This document shows, piece by piece, positions 34,923-46,204 of a stretch of 63,807 nt of DNA (position 1 is its first letter; each line of letters starts with the position of its first letter). The DNA is from Stenocarpella maydis (taxonomy: Eukaryota; Ascomycota; Sordariomycetes; Diaporthales; Diaporthaceae): positions 1-63,807 of the forward strand of contig NQMI01000200.1 of the NCBI GenBank assembly GCA_002270565.1, read 5' to 3'. The notes under the pieces were generated by a model that saw nothing but the letters and a program-made list of their open reading frames with translations, was not told the origin of the DNA and made no database searches. The position numbers and the translations under genes are program-made.

Positions 34923-35988
34923 TTGAATCTGCCACCAAAAAGGCCATCCTCATCCTTAACTCCGCCATCCGCACGGCCACCGCCATCTTCTGACGTGCTA
35001 TGGAGGACGGGTCTTCGTTGACATGACTCCGCCCGGCCATCTGTTTTGTGCGGAACGGCACAGGGGGGTCTCAGAAGAGGTGTACAGTATCTGAGGCGGT
35101 TGTTAATTTAGCTGCGCGGGCTTTAGCACCTTGCAGGCATGTTGCAGGACGACAGTCCTTCACTCATCTGCGGAACTCGTGTGTGTTCATGACTATCCCG
35201 GACCATTGGGCTGTGGCCAGTTCTCGGGCTCAGCGTGTGGTCCTGGCTGGTAAGGGCGCTTTGCTTGCCTCAAATCAGGTCATCATAGTGGCCACTGTGG
35301 CTCTCAAAGCCTCCCACGCTTGCTAATCAGGAGTTCATAGCGCAGTGTCAGTTGTAATCATAGTCGCCGTTACCTAGGTGCCGAATCGAAGACGACCTCG
35401 GGACGGGAGCGCCCCCTGGAAGCGAATTTCGGCCTGGTAGAGCAGGAGAACGACAAGGGGCAAAGCCGTGTAAGCTCCTAGATCACCATCTCATCCAGTT
35501 TGCGGTAAGCCAAACCTTTAGATACATTCAAGTTCTTGCAACAGAACACTCGGGGACAGAAAAATTCAAGATGTTAGACTACGGGGATTGGGGACGGGAT
35601 CAAGCCAAGGCAGTGTAAACCGAAGTTTTTGTGTCCGAGCAGGGCAGAAGGTTCACTGCTGGAAGAGCATAAAATATGATTGATCATGGAAAAGCAAGCC
35701 AGATATCGAGAAATAAGGCCATGTGAATCCTGTCATGCCCTGTAAGTGAAATATAGTTAGTGGTGGTGGCTCCAACGGTGCTATTAGTCATCAGCGTCGA
35801 GGATGATGCATCTGACCTGCAAGTCAAACAGAAGGCTGAATTTTCATCTCATCCCGCGTGAGCCAAACCACACGGCCCGGAGACTTTTTGGATTTGCCAC
35901 ACAAGATACGCTCTGGTATCAAAAGGCAAGAATGCTCCTCAGGCAGTCAGAGCCAGCGGACGTGGACGGCCACATCTCAGCAGCCGCC
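34923..35988. other. intergenic
   Basis: About 1 kb with no supported gene. It contains TACCTAGGT at 35371-35379. The right end is the YAE1 promoter; the YAE1 frame stays open back to about 35803. Confidence 0.55.
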
Positions 35989-36714
35989 ATGGGCCCAACC
36001 GACCACAGCCAGGACGCCGCCGCCCCGTGGACCGACCCGCTCGACGACGTGTTCGGGTCCGACGGCGATGGCACACCCATCCTTGAGAATGACTACAGCG
36101 ATGACGCAGCCCACCAGCCGCGGGCCACACGCCCGGCCGGCCCCCCGGCGGCACGGGACCACCCGTCAGACATGCGCCGGCTGCGGCAGGAGCACACGAC
36201 GGCGGGCTACCGCGAGGGCATCACGGCGGCCAAGGCGAGCAGCATCCAGGCCGGGTTCGACGAGGGGTTCGGGCTGGGCGCGACGGTCGGGCTGAGGGTG
36301 GGGTACCTGCTCGGGGTGCTGGAGGGCGTGGCCGCCGCGCTGGGGGCCGGGGCGGACCCGTCCCTCGCTGCCAGGGCGGGCGCGCTGCTGGCCGATGCCC
36401 GGCGCGAGCTGGCCCTGCAGGTCGTGTTCGGCCCCGAGTACTGGGGCCCGGACGGGACGTGGAGGTATGAGGTCGAAGCCGGGGAGGTGGGCGAGGTCTT
36501 GTTCTCGCATGTTGCCGGTGCCCACCCGCTCGTGAGGAGGTGGACCTCTACGGCCGAAGCTGAGATGCGGCGGTGGGGGCTGGAGGAGCAGGTTCCTCTC
36601 CTGCAGCGCCGGGAGGACGATGACGGCGCCGCCGTTGAGCCGGTGGCGAGGGCCAGGGCTGTAGCCCAGCCTCAGCCCGATGCCAAGGTCGGCAATGATG
36701 CGCTGACCTGGTGA
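35989..36714 (+). CDS. YAE1: Yae1-family protein (cytosolic Fe-S delivery adaptor)
   Basis: Yae1 together with Lto1 bridges the cytosolic iron-sulfur assembly targeting complex to the ABC protein Rli1/ABCE1, which is needed for ribosome recycling and export. 241 aa from the ATG at 35989, which has a good context (CCGCCATGG) and is followed by PWTDPLDDVFGSDG, the usual N-terminal start of the family. The diagnostic deca-GX3 region is at residues 70-105 (AGYREGITAAK ... AGFDEGFGLG ... GYLLGVLEG), with Gly or Ala every fourth position. The C-terminal two-thirds is Ala/Arg-rich and less conserved. An alternative ATG at 35932 would add 19 residues. No intron. ROK1 nearby also serves ribosome synthesis, but the two are not linked by promoter. 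Confidence 0.85.
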   Translation: MGPTDHSQDAAAPWTDPLDDVFGSDGDGTPILENDYSDDAAHQPRATRPAGPPAARDHPSDMRRLRQEHTTAGYREGITAAKASSIQAGFDEGFGLGATVGLRVGYLLGVLEGVAAALGAGADPSLAARAGALLADARRELALQVVFGPEYWGPDGTWRYEVEAGEVGEVLFSHVAGAHPLVRRWTSTAEAEMRRWGLEEQVPLLQRREDDDGAAVEPVARARAVAQPQPDAKVGNDALTW

Positions 36715-38321
36715 GGCTGCAGGTTCAAGATTGCAAGCTGGCCGGTGACCTGGACATCAAGGGGGCTACGAGATGGCGGAACCGGCAGCTGGCCCACGGC
36801 TTCAGGGCCAGACGTCTCGTCTGCGCGGGGCCTGTATATCTGGCCGAGGTCACAAGCAAGGCGTTCATTGCGGCCAGTGGCAGGACGTACAACCTGTCGG
36901 TTCGAGCCGGCAGGACAGGACCAGAGGGGAGATATCAATCGCTGTAGCAGGCTCGGGTAGGGCACACCCCTCCCCCCCCCCAGAGCAAACATGGCCCCAT
37001 GTCTCGTTTCCCAACACAGTAGCTAACGAAGCGAGCAGGCTCGCTGTGGGAACGGACGGCCCGGATCGCAAATCATACGGCACGCACGCGGCTCTGCAGC
37101 AGCGGGAGATGGGCGCTTTTGTCAGCTGGTGGATCAGCTGCGCAGGGTGATGTCAGCCTCCCAAAAGAGGCTCAATAGTCTTTTCTGGTGGGGGACCGTG
37201 CAGTCTGGCATGGCATCAAGGCAGGCTGGGAGGCTGACGGCATGGGCATGGTGGTGGGATTGCGACCTTCCCGATGCAGCGCAGCTGTCAGACTCTGTTG
37301 GAGACCAGTGTGCAACTGACTGGTGGAGATTCCGGTAAACATCCGAGGATACGATATTTATAGGGTATTGAAGAGAGGAAAATAGCGGGAAAGATCAACA
37401 GAAAGTGGAGGACTGGGCCTGACCTGGCCACTCGGTGGTTGAATCCTTTACTCGGCAAACTGTCCACCATACACAGTCCCAATCCGGGGGCACGCTCGGA
37501 GGGACGCCGGAATACGTGAACCGCCTCATCACAAGAGGGGCATACAAGAGGCTATTCTCTTAATAAATGTCCTCAAGACCTTGCCTGATGGAGAAAGAGA
37601 AAAGAGGATAGGCTATTGCTAGGCTACCACGAGTGTGGTCTTGTGCTGACGGCATGCGTTGGTCGCCAATGCTGTCCTCTTGGAATGCGCCACGGAGGCA
37701 GGGAGGTCATCCGAGGTCAGCCTGCTCCTACGCGTTGGGTCCTGTCCGACACAGAGTCGCACCTCCAACTCGTGAGGACTGGGCACGGAGTAGCAGGAGT
37801 AGCAGTAGCACCACGACCGACCGTTGGGTCGGCTCTGGCACGCACAGCTGGCTAGCTCCCTCCATCTTGGCCTTAGCCTCGCCCGTACGCCACAACCGCA
37901 TGCTGCCTAGGTATCCTAATGCCCGCCCTGTCCAGCCTGTTAAAACAGTCTCACACACACTGCGCGCATACGCGAATGGAATTGCTTCACATTCCAGTCC
38001 CGGGTCCCGCCATACAAGTACTCAAGTACATAAGCATCTCGGCCGACCCCTCCCCCCCCCCCCGCGTGGCGGCATTCCATGCTTATGAATACCCTCATTG
38101 CTCCCGCCCCATTCCATACCATACCACAACATACCATACCTGCACGTCGTCTTCGGTCCGCATTCCTTCGTGCAAGAGAAGAGGCAGGTTATATCACGGC
38201 ACAACCAGAACTCAACTTTACGGGGCAACGCTTGGATCATCAAGACTCTCTCTCTACCTGGCGCCACCCGTCAGTCCGGCATAGAGACAGCGACCTGCTC
38301 CCCCACAGCCCAGCCCCGCCC
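36715..38321. other. intergenic
   Basis: About 1.6 kb. No supported gene. A CCTAGGTA site occurs at about 37906-37913, and a C-run at about 38052-38063. The last 300 bases are probably the leader of the small gene at 38322. Confidence 0.5.
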
Positions 38322-38935
38322 ATGGCTCCAACGGCGCAGAAACCACTTGTCGGCGACTTCGACTGGCCAGCGATGAACCCGTCATGGAACCCGAGTAGGC
38401 CTTTCAACAATGAATCTTACTGCCCCTCCCTCCCCCATCCCCAACGGCCCCCCGACGACATGGATACTAACAACGCTTCGCCGCAGTCCGCCCTCCACCA
38501 CCACCACCACCACACCACGCCCATTACGAGAGCCCCTTCCAGCTCTTCGACATGCGCCCGCGCGCGCCCCAGCCCGCCGCAGACGGCCATGCCCTCCCCC
38601 GGCACCTCGCAGACCTCGGCGCCTACCTAGCCGGCCGGCGGGCCCCCCCCTCCTCCTCCTCCCCCCTACCCCTAGCGGCCCTTATCCTGATGGCATATGC
38701 TACGGCGGCCGCCCTGGGGGTGCTGGCGGCGCTGTTCCTGTGCGGCTCCGGGGGGCGCCTCGGGATGGGGCGGCGGCGGCGGCGCATGCGCGAGTGCCGG
38801 GGCCGCCCTGTCGGCGACGACCGCCACGACGAGCACAGGGGCTTCCTCGCATGCGAGAAGATGGTGGTGCCCGGCAGCGCGGGAGGGCCGGGGCCTCAGG
38901 GTGAGACGCAGGTGGTCGTGGAAAGTTCGGATTGA
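38322..38935 (+). CDS. small single-TM hypothetical protein
   Basis: Not recognised. Two exons, 38322-38394 and 38487-38935, give 173 aa. The 92-nt intron starts GTAGGC, has a good branch point (ACTAAC) 20 nt before the acceptor GCAG, and its phase 1 joins the ORFs exactly. The protein begins MAPTAQKPLVGDFDWPAMNP, continues with a run of seven prolines and histidines (the His/Pro repeats are the in-frame reading of a CCA repeat), then YESPFQLFDMRPR. One hydrophobic helix (LAALILMAYATAAALGVLAA) is followed by basic GRRRRRMR. By the positive-inside rule the C-terminal tail faces the cytosol. Low complexity and lack of known relatives keep confidence moderate. Confidence 0.45.
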
Positions 38936-39577
38936 ACTGGCGGGGCGGTGCTGGACAGCGGTAGTCTCGAAACCCCGCCCTGCAGCCGTCTCACGTTTCT
39001 CACTACACTCTACCACTCCATGCTGGTTGGCTGTTGAGAGAGGACTTGCTGCGCGCGCATGTTTTGTTTCAACCTCGCCCGCCCGCTTGTGGCTATGGTT
39101 GGAGCGGGGCCTGGTTTTTTTCCTTTCTTCTTTTTTTCTTTCTTTCCTCCCCCCCTCCTCTTTCGACACTATTCATAAATATGCCCGTGCATCATGGCGG
39201 GCGAACCTAGTCTTGTCTTACCACCGGCCTGCATCTGCCTGCTTGTGAGCCGGCAAGGGGCTTTGCATGTCATATGGACCTCTCTGGTGAGCCCCGAGGC
39301 TGAGGATGCCGCCTGGAAAAGATAATGAGGGGTGGTGGCTCGAACTGCCAAGTGGGGGGTGGGGTGAGGCGCCGGATGTCATGCACCGGAAGACTTCCAA
39401 CACGAACCCACGAGACAAGACGCTCCCAGGACCCGCGGCAATCTCAGCCGGTCGTAACACCGGCTCAGATCCATGCCGCTCGCTGAGATACGGCTCCTTA
39501 ATTGAATGGACGGCCAACAGTCTGCTGTCAAGACAGCTGCGGGACGTCAGGTGGGAAATCGGGCACTCGTACCCGCA

Positions 39578-39628
<51 letters not shown>
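39578..39628 (+). repeat. (TAC)17 microsatellite
   Basis: Seventeen perfect TAC units. It would give poly-Tyr, poly-Thr or poly-Leu in the three plus frames, and there is no gene context for any of these. A useful polymorphic marker at most. Confidence 0.97.
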
Positions 39629-39682
39629 ACTGGACTAGAACAGCAGACACACACCGCCAAACTATGTACCCGCCAAAGAGCG

Positions 39683-39702
39683 CCAGCCAGCCAGCCAGCC
39701 AG
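39683..39702 (+). repeat. (CCAG)5 repeat
   Basis: Five perfect CCAG units followed by a partial CCA. It lies 55 bases after the TAC microsatellite. Confidence 0.9.
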
Positions 39703-40353
39703 CCAAGCCGGAGATACTCGAAAGGAGTCATGGGGCTCATGAAATGCACGGGGGAACCGGACATCAATACCGCCTGACCCCCAGCGAGACTCGTGGGCGA
39801 ACGAACCCCCCCCCCCCACCAGAACCACGGGGCACCAGGCCTGTCCGCAGCCTGACCTCGACTGCCGCGGTGGGCCCGGCACCGACACTGGGAGGAATCG
39901 GGGGCGATGGTGAGCACGTTTGCGCGTGCAGAGAAGGCCCCTCCTCTCTGCGCAGAGAGACGGCGGTCGGCTGGTTATTATGCCACATCCGGTTGAGATG
40001 ATCCAAAATATGATACCATTAGATACCTTTACAAGTAGCTGCGCCGTGCGTATTCCTGTGCTGGCTTTGTATTCGTGATTCCGCCGGGGTAAAATCCCAT
40101 GGACATGGCCGAGACTGGAGACCAGTTGTCCTATTTTACATTGCATCGCTCGTTAATACTAGGCTATTCTATCTGAGAAGCCCTACCACGTCCTCGTTCA
40201 AGCCATATGCACGACACAGTTTACTCACTTGGAAAGACGCAAGCCCCTCATTACTCATCATGAATTATTACCATCCCGTAGCTAACCCAGGGCCCTTATT
40301 AAACCACCCCCCCCCCCAAAGTCCAAACCCACACCTAGAGTTTGTCCCCCATC

Positions 40354-41911
40354 TTACCCGAATTTCTTCTCAAACTTCTTCAACATGCCCGCCAGCTGTT
40401 GGTTTGCCCGCATTCTCCTCCAGCCGGCCCCTCGCGGGCTCCTTCTTCTTATACTTGATCTCGCCCTCGGTCGGCCGGTACGCTGCTGGTGGATGCTGTA
40501 CTCGTCGCGCCGTGCCCCTGCCCTGCTGCGTGCTACGTGTAGTGGAGAGCCGGCGGCGGCGGCGGCAGCCCGGCTGTCACCGCGGGCGCGTCGGCGTGCC
40601 GTGCTGCTGATGGGGCGCGAACGCCGGGCTCCCCGGGAACTGCCCGGGGACGCCGTACGGGCTCTGCAGCGCCGGCGACGGCATGCCCCCGTGGACGGGC
40701 ATCGTGGCCGCGCGCGCCAGCCAGAGTGCTGTGGGCGGCGCCGCGACCTGTGACACCCGAACCCTGGCAGCAGCCAGAAACACCCACCGGGGGCGGGGAC
40801 CAGGCGGCCGGGGGGGAGCGCGGCGCTTAATGCGGCGGGGATCCCGGCGAGGACAACCCACAAGGAGGGGCGGGGCAGGGGCAGGAGGGCAGGTATTTGA
40901 GAAGGGCGTGCCGCTCCTGGGCGAGGCGGGCTGCAGCGGGTTCAGGTCGCCGTCCTCGGGAGGCGGGGTCTTCTCGCGGTGCGGATCTGCTCGGGGGCCG
41001 CGGGGGCGGCTGGGTTGTAGGGCATGGGGGCGAAGCTGGCGGGCGACTTGGCCGAGTTGGACTCGTGCTCGTCCTCGCCGTTTGTCACGGCGGACAGCGG
41101 GGGCGGCGCGAATGAGGGCATGTTGGCATTGCTACTGCTGTCTCGGCCGTTGGTCTGAGGGGGCGCGGGCGGTATCTTTGAGTCCGAGAAGATTGCGGCG
41201 TTCTCCAGCTTCTGGACCAGGGGGTTGACGTCGACCGAGTGCTGCTGGTGCTGATTCCGTGACGGTGGGCCGGGCTCGTCCTGGACGTCTACCAGGTTGG
41301 GCGGCAGGACGCGCCTGATCCCATTGACGAAGGACAAGGCGTCGTGCTGGGTCCAGAAGTAGATGTCGAGGGAGTGGAGTTTGTAGTGGTATTTGTTCTG
41401 GTTGTGGGGGTCGTATGTTGGCAGGTGCCACTCTTCATGGCCCTCTACCTCGCCGACTGTCAGGTTGACCATGCAGTGTTGCCTGTAAGAGTATGTGACA
41501 TGGACCTTGTCCAGGACTGGCGGTGATGAGAGTTGACAGTCAGCCGGGCCAGTCTCACACCACCCGGCTTCATGATAAGCCGCGGGGCGGGGTCATAACT
41601 CACACCCGTCAAAAGCATCTTGGTCCTCTGTGCCGACATGATTCGCTATCTCTATGCGTGCCCTCCTCTCGCTTGCATTCTCAAACAGGTAAACATATGA
41701 GCCCTTGTCGAAGCGGTGGTGTGGGGGCGAGTCGGTGGGCGGGCCGTAGAAGTAATGGACGTCGCCGAAGCTGTGGGGTCGAGCACACATGATTGTTAGC
41801 TAGGCCGAGCACGACTCTGGGCGCCCTCCGTCTGTGAGGTGAGCGATGGTGTGACGCTGTCATTTCCACCTACAGCGTAGCCACATTCTCTTCCCCCGGC
41901 CGGAGAGCCAT
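40354..41911 (-). CDS. conserved fungal protein of unknown function, 3' half frameshifted
   Basis: Exon 1 (41911-41874, MALRPGEENVAT) splices through GTAGGT..CACAG to 41770-41604 (LFGDVHYFYGPP ... EIANHVGTEDQDAFDG), then through GTGAGT..CCAG to an exon from 41516 (FLDKVHVTYSYRQHC MVNLTVGEVEGHEEW ... LHSLDIYFWTQHDALSFVNG). This order, with a Pro/Ala-rich C-terminal half and the end LKKFEKKFG at 40354, matches a conserved fungal protein family whose function I do not know. After PAAPAAPEQI (near 40985) the frame breaks: EKTPPPEDGDLNPLQP, GGMPSPALQSPYGVPGQFPG, YRPTEGEIKYKKKEPARG and MLKKFEKKFG occur in order but in different frames. At least four indels are needed. The region is GC-rich, so assembly error is as likely as decay. 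The first 150 residues are intact. Confidence 0.65.
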
Positions 41912-42992
41912 GTTGTGATGTGGGCAAAGGCTCTCTCTGTGTAATATTGTATATTTCGACACTGCTGGCAGGCGAGGAACGAGCGCAACGCGCAAGATCA
42001 AGGGTGGCCCGAGGGCGAGGGCGAGGGCTTTGGTGTTCGCTTGAATCACGACAATAAAAATAGTGACACGGATGGCGAGTAATGGTTCGATGGTGGGAAC
42101 CTTGACGACAACTGAGAAATCAAGTACGAAGGGGGGAAGGAGAAGAGGATGCGCAGACCTTGCCCACGGCTTCTTAAGAAGGCGACTCACTCAGCTGCTC
42201 CGGACGTCACCTCGGGGCGGTCCCACTGCAGGACATGGACTCTTTACCTGAAGGCGCGCAGCACATGCAAGCACTAGCGGGCATGTGCAGCGCTGAACCT
42301 CCAAATCACGTCGCATCAAATCGCGACGATCCCGGCAGGGTGTCGGGCGCTTAGCAGTGCTCGCCCGGGGGGCCCATCGCCTCGTGGTTGGCCAATTGGA
42401 CGGGTGTGGTTTGGGCGATGACAGGATCGGCAGACGAGGTGAGTGCTGAGTGGGGCCCAACGTCGACGGGACATCTGGAGCATCTAGTCAGCTAGTGTAC
42501 GTCCGTAGGTAAGTAGATACCGAGGTACTTTGGTACTTCTTGGAGCTGCCTCGGTGGTGGTCTGTGCGTCGCAGGGCCCTCGAAATTTTGGAGACAATGG
42601 CTTTCGGTGCTAGCATTGAAGCTCTGTCCTGCCGTACGTGATATCGCGAGAGTTGCTCTCGTACTCACTTAGGTAGGTACCTACCAGGCGAAGAGACCAC
42701 CTCCTCAACAGGCGCGACCACCTCAGTTCACAAACGGAAAATCGAATCATCCGGGCAGACACCACCACGGCTCTCCAGATACCGTCATCACCTAGCCCGC
42801 AAGCAGGTCATCACCTCCTCCCCCGGCCAGCGCAGGCCCGAACGAGAGATCCCACCACGAGCTCAACCAGAGGGGCCGCTCCTGCAAGCAGAGCGCTCCC
42901 TCTCCCCGCCGTGCCCCAAGCACCATATAACCCGGCATCTCACAAACACCACCCCACGCGCGCACACACACACACACACTCCCACCGCCACG
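41912..42992. other. intergenic, divergent promoters
   Basis: About 1.1 kb between two divergent starts. A palindromic cluster of TAGGTA/TACCTA steps lies at about 42671-42688. A short (CA) repeat at about 42963-42979 directly precedes the MRPS8 start. Confidence 0.55.
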
Positions 42993-43484
42993 ATGGGGAT
43001 CCTAAGCGTAGTAAACGCCTGCTCGCACCTCCAAAACGCCTCCCGCGCCCGCCTCGGCTTGACCTCCCTCCCAAACACAAAATACAACCTCCTGTTCGCC
43101 CTCGCCCTGCACCGCTCCGGCCTCGTCTCCTCCGTCGTCCGCGCGGGGCCCGAGCCCCCATCGCCAGAGGAGCTCCTCACGCACGTCCCCGAGCCCGTCA
43201 CCTCCGCCAACGTGGCCACGCGGCGCCTGTGGTTAGGGCTAAAGTACGTCGCCGACGAGCCCGTCATGAGGAACGTGGAGTCCATCAGCAAGCCCAGGAG
43301 GCCCATCACGATGCAGCTCCCGGGGCTGCGCCGCGTCGCGAGGGGGTTCGACAGCGGGTACGTCAACGGGCTCAAGATGGGCGAGTGCATGTTTGTCGCC
43401 ACGGACAGGGGCGTGCTGGAGATCCGGGAGGCGCTGGAGAAGGAGATCGGGGGGCTTCTGCTGGCGCGCGTGGCTCCTTACTGA
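42993..43484 (+). CDS. MRPS8: mitochondrial ribosomal protein uS8m (37S subunit S8)
   Basis: Component of the small mitoribosomal subunit that binds 12S/15S-type rRNA. A single exon of 163 aa, a normal length. The N-terminal S8 helix block is CSHLQNASRARLGLTSLPNTK, of which the last eight residues continue the S8 fold. The middle RRLWLGLKYVADEP and SKPRRPITMQLPGL are typical of fungal uS8m, and the C-terminal S8 signature is GECMFVATDRGVLEIREALEK. As in other fungal uS8m there is no long cleavable presequence. MEF1, another mitochondrial translation gene, lies 7 kb away, without evidence of joint control. Confidence 0.93.
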   Translation: MGILSVVNACSHLQNASRARLGLTSLPNTKYNLLFALALHRSGLVSSVVRAGPEPPSPEELLTHVPEPVTSANVATRRLWLGLKYVADEPVMRNVESISKPRRPITMQLPGLRRVARGFDSGYVNGLKMGECMFVATDRGVLEIREALEKEIGGLLLARVAPY

Positions 43485-44190
43485 GATGGGCCTGGGGCGA
43501 GGGTGGCTATGGGATGGGGAGGTGAGAGGGGGAAAAAAAGGGGGGGGGGGAGGTTATCAAGAAAGAAGCAGTGAGGAAGAGGTGAGGTTTAGGAACCAGC
43601 GGATGGTGTAGCGCGGGCTTCGGCCCAAGAAGCGCACCCCTGCCCATGGGCAATGAGCAGCGCCGGCGAGAGCAGACGCAGACTACTGGGACTCGGCTAC
43701 CCGCCAGGGCCAGGGGCTTCTCCGGACGGAGTCCTGAGCTGAGGCGCATTGTACGAGAGGGCCACGGCCGGATGAGATCGACTGGCACGGTTGCAGAAAG
43801 CAGCCGCCGTTGTAGCATATTCTCTGAAATGAGCAAACACATCGAGACATGTACCCAGAAGACTGGATGGTCCGGGAGGCAAGACCCACAGCTTCACACC
43901 GTAGTAATCATCGTGCCTGGCAGGATCAATGGGACCATATATATGGTGTTGTAGCGGCACAGGCAGGCCGCGAGGGACGACGACGGCGACGAAGATAAAG
44001 GTGGCATCAACAACGGCAAGGGCATATGTATCCATGGGTTCAAATCTCGACTTCTATTGTGCCTTTCCCCGTTGCTCCCTGAGGTATCATATGAAACAAA
44101 ACCCATCGCTTCCCTAACATCGTGACCTCCACATGGCATGGACATCGAGAATAGAACAGCATCAAATTCATTGACAAAGCTCGTCCACTC
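43485..44190. other. intergenic, convergent 3' ends
   Basis: About 700 bases with A and G runs at about 43532-43551. I see nothing else in it. Confidence 0.6.
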
Positions 44191-46204
44191 CTACCACTCC
44201 TCCTGTTCTGGCTCATCTCCCGTGTCTGCTGCCCGGCTGATTGCCTCGGTGTCCCCCTTGCCGGTCCCATTGGCCAAAGGTGCAGCTGCTTCCTCAATCT
44301 CTGGCTCGTTGGCACCTCCAGCCGCCGCACCAGCCTTCTCCTCCTCCAGCTCCTCCGGTATTGTTGCCTCGCGCTCGGGGGTCCTTGGCGGCTCCTGGTC
44401 GGTTTCCGCCACCGACATGCTCTCAATCGCCGTTGCGACATCTCCATCCGCTGAGGACTCTGCTTTGGTCCTCTCAGGGCTCGGGGCTGCAGATGTTGAG
44501 GTAGAAGTTGTCTTGGACACCGGCCTCTTTGTTGTAGCAGACTTTGCGCTGGCTGATTTCTTGGATGTTGCTGCTGCCGGCCTTCTCGGAGGCGTGATGG
44601 GTACCTTTTCATTCTTCTTAGAGGCGCTCGCTTGGGTGGGGCGCATCATCCTCGCCAGGAAGCCCTCATCCACCTTGGCATCCTTCTTCACGACCGGATG
44701 GTCCTTGGCCGGCAGCTTGGGTGGAGGTCCAATGCTGGGCCGTTGCCTCCCTGCTGCCGAAGACGACCTCTGGAGGGCCTTGGAACGGCTTGTGGAGCGT
44801 GCCGAGGTATCGTGAGAGGGTGGAGGGACGCCTCCAGCTGTCCTGGTCCTGGATCCGGAGGCGGTAGTATGAGTAGTGAGGCTGGCTGGCAGCTTGACAG
44901 GGCGTGTTGGTGACTTTGGCCTGGGCTTGACAAAGCCCCCAGGAGACACACTTGGTGCGGCTTTCCTTTCGGTGTTGGGCTTCCCAACGGCTTTCGGCGT
45001 CGTTGGCGGGTGGGACGTCGTGGCGGTAGGCTTGGCGGTGGGTTTAGGTTGTGGTACCGGGTCCGCTGGCTTCACAGTTTGTTTGCTTGTCACCTTTCCG
45101 GGAGGTGCTGCTGCTGCCGGCTCGGCTGGCGCTGCCTGTCGTGGTGGCCTCGCTCCTGCGGCTCCTGCTGACACCGCCCGTGTGGCTTTCCTGGGTGTCT
45201 GGACAGCCCTCACGCCATTTGTTTTCTTGGCGTCCTCATCAGCTGCCGGCGCTGGCGCTGCTGGTGTGGGTTTTGCCGCTGCCTCTACAGCCTCGACACC
45301 GCTTGCCTTCTTGGCGTCCTCATCAGCTGCTGGTGCTGCGGCTGCCGGCGCTGGCGCTGCTGGTGTGGGTTTTGCCGCTGCCTCTACAGCATCGACACCG
45401 TTTGCCTTCTTGACGTCGACTTCTACTGACGCTGCTGCCCCCGCCCCCGCCCCCGCTTCTGCTTCTGCTTCTGCTTCTGCGGGCGCTGCTTCCGGTGCTG
45501 CTGGTGCTGCTGGTGCTGCTGGCACTTGGTCCCCAGCGCCTTGACTCTTGTGAAGGTGGCTCGCGTAGTCTGATTTCCTAGCATCGGGGTTTTCCTTGAT
45601 GTGTGGGGATTCGGCGAGTCCTTTTGGCGGCGCATCGCTCCTAGCAAGGGTGGCGACTTCTTTGACGGGCTCCGGCTGGCCAGGAGTCGCGGAGGAGGCA
45701 TTCGTACTGGTGTTGTCGCCAAAGTCGACCGAAGATGCCACCTCGGTGCCGCCGCTGAGCTTTCTCCCGGATATACTGGAGGTCTCGCTTGGGTTGCGCT
45801 GTTGGAGCCCTATGCGGCCGTCCTTCTCGATCGCCACGAAGCTCGTTCGGACCTTGGAAAGGGGACGGGGCGACTCGGTGCCGGCTGGGAATGAGAGCTT
45901 GAGTTAGCAGTGGGGTCCTTGGTCATGAGCCATGTACACAAGAAGCATGAAGCATCCATTGCTGGGTGTCACATTACTACGCTCGAACAGGATGCTGTTG
46001 TTTGCCTTGGGTGAAGAGTGTCCGGCCGAGACGGGCTCAGGTGCATGGTGCAGAGGATGGAGGGGAGGACGAGAGCAACCGAGAGGGGCAAAACAAACAG
46101 GCAGATTCATTTGTACTCGAAGACACACCAGGTGATCGCCCTCGATCGGGCGGGCTTTCCTGAGTTTTGTTCTCGAACATTGCCCGGAGGTTCCTGACAC
46201 TCAT
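44191..46204 (-). CDS. Ala/Pro-rich mucin-like conserved fungal protein
   Basis: Exons 46204-46129 and 45884-44191, 589 aa, with a 244-nt intron (GTGTGT..CCCAG, phase 1). The ATG at 46204 opens MSVRNLRAMFENK, and exon 2 begins with the conserved block PRPLSKVRTSFVAIEKDG; this joined N terminus matches fungal proteins often labelled 'mucin-7'. The middle is low complexity: Ala/Pro/Glu tracts and near-repeated blocks (KKANGVDAVEAAAKP, KKASGVEAVEAAAKP, KKTNGVRAVQTP). A second conserved block KSPTRPVKLPASLTT and later VDEGFLARMMRPT lie at about residues 360 and 440. The C terminus is acidic and ends EPEQEEW. There is no signal peptide, so it is not a true mucin. Likely a disordered cytoplasmic or cytoskeletal protein; function unknown. 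Confidence 0.78.

Larger units (their letters stand above)
38936..40353. other. intergenic with simple repeats
   Basis: About 1.4 kb holding a pyrimidine tract (about 39114-39165), a TAC microsatellite, a CCAG repeat and C-runs near 39806-39817 and 40305-40316. No gene supported; frames across the microsatellites encode only homopolymers. Confidence 0.6.

Noticed and set aside
39506..39742. ORFs with poly-Tyr, poly-Leu or poly-Thr
   Set aside because: They are only the three readings of the TAC microsatellite.
44138..45544. Plus-strand ORFs of over 200 aa across the mucin-like gene
   Set aside because: They arise from Ala/Pro repeats read on the opposite strand. The minus-strand gene has conserved blocks and a phase-matched intron.
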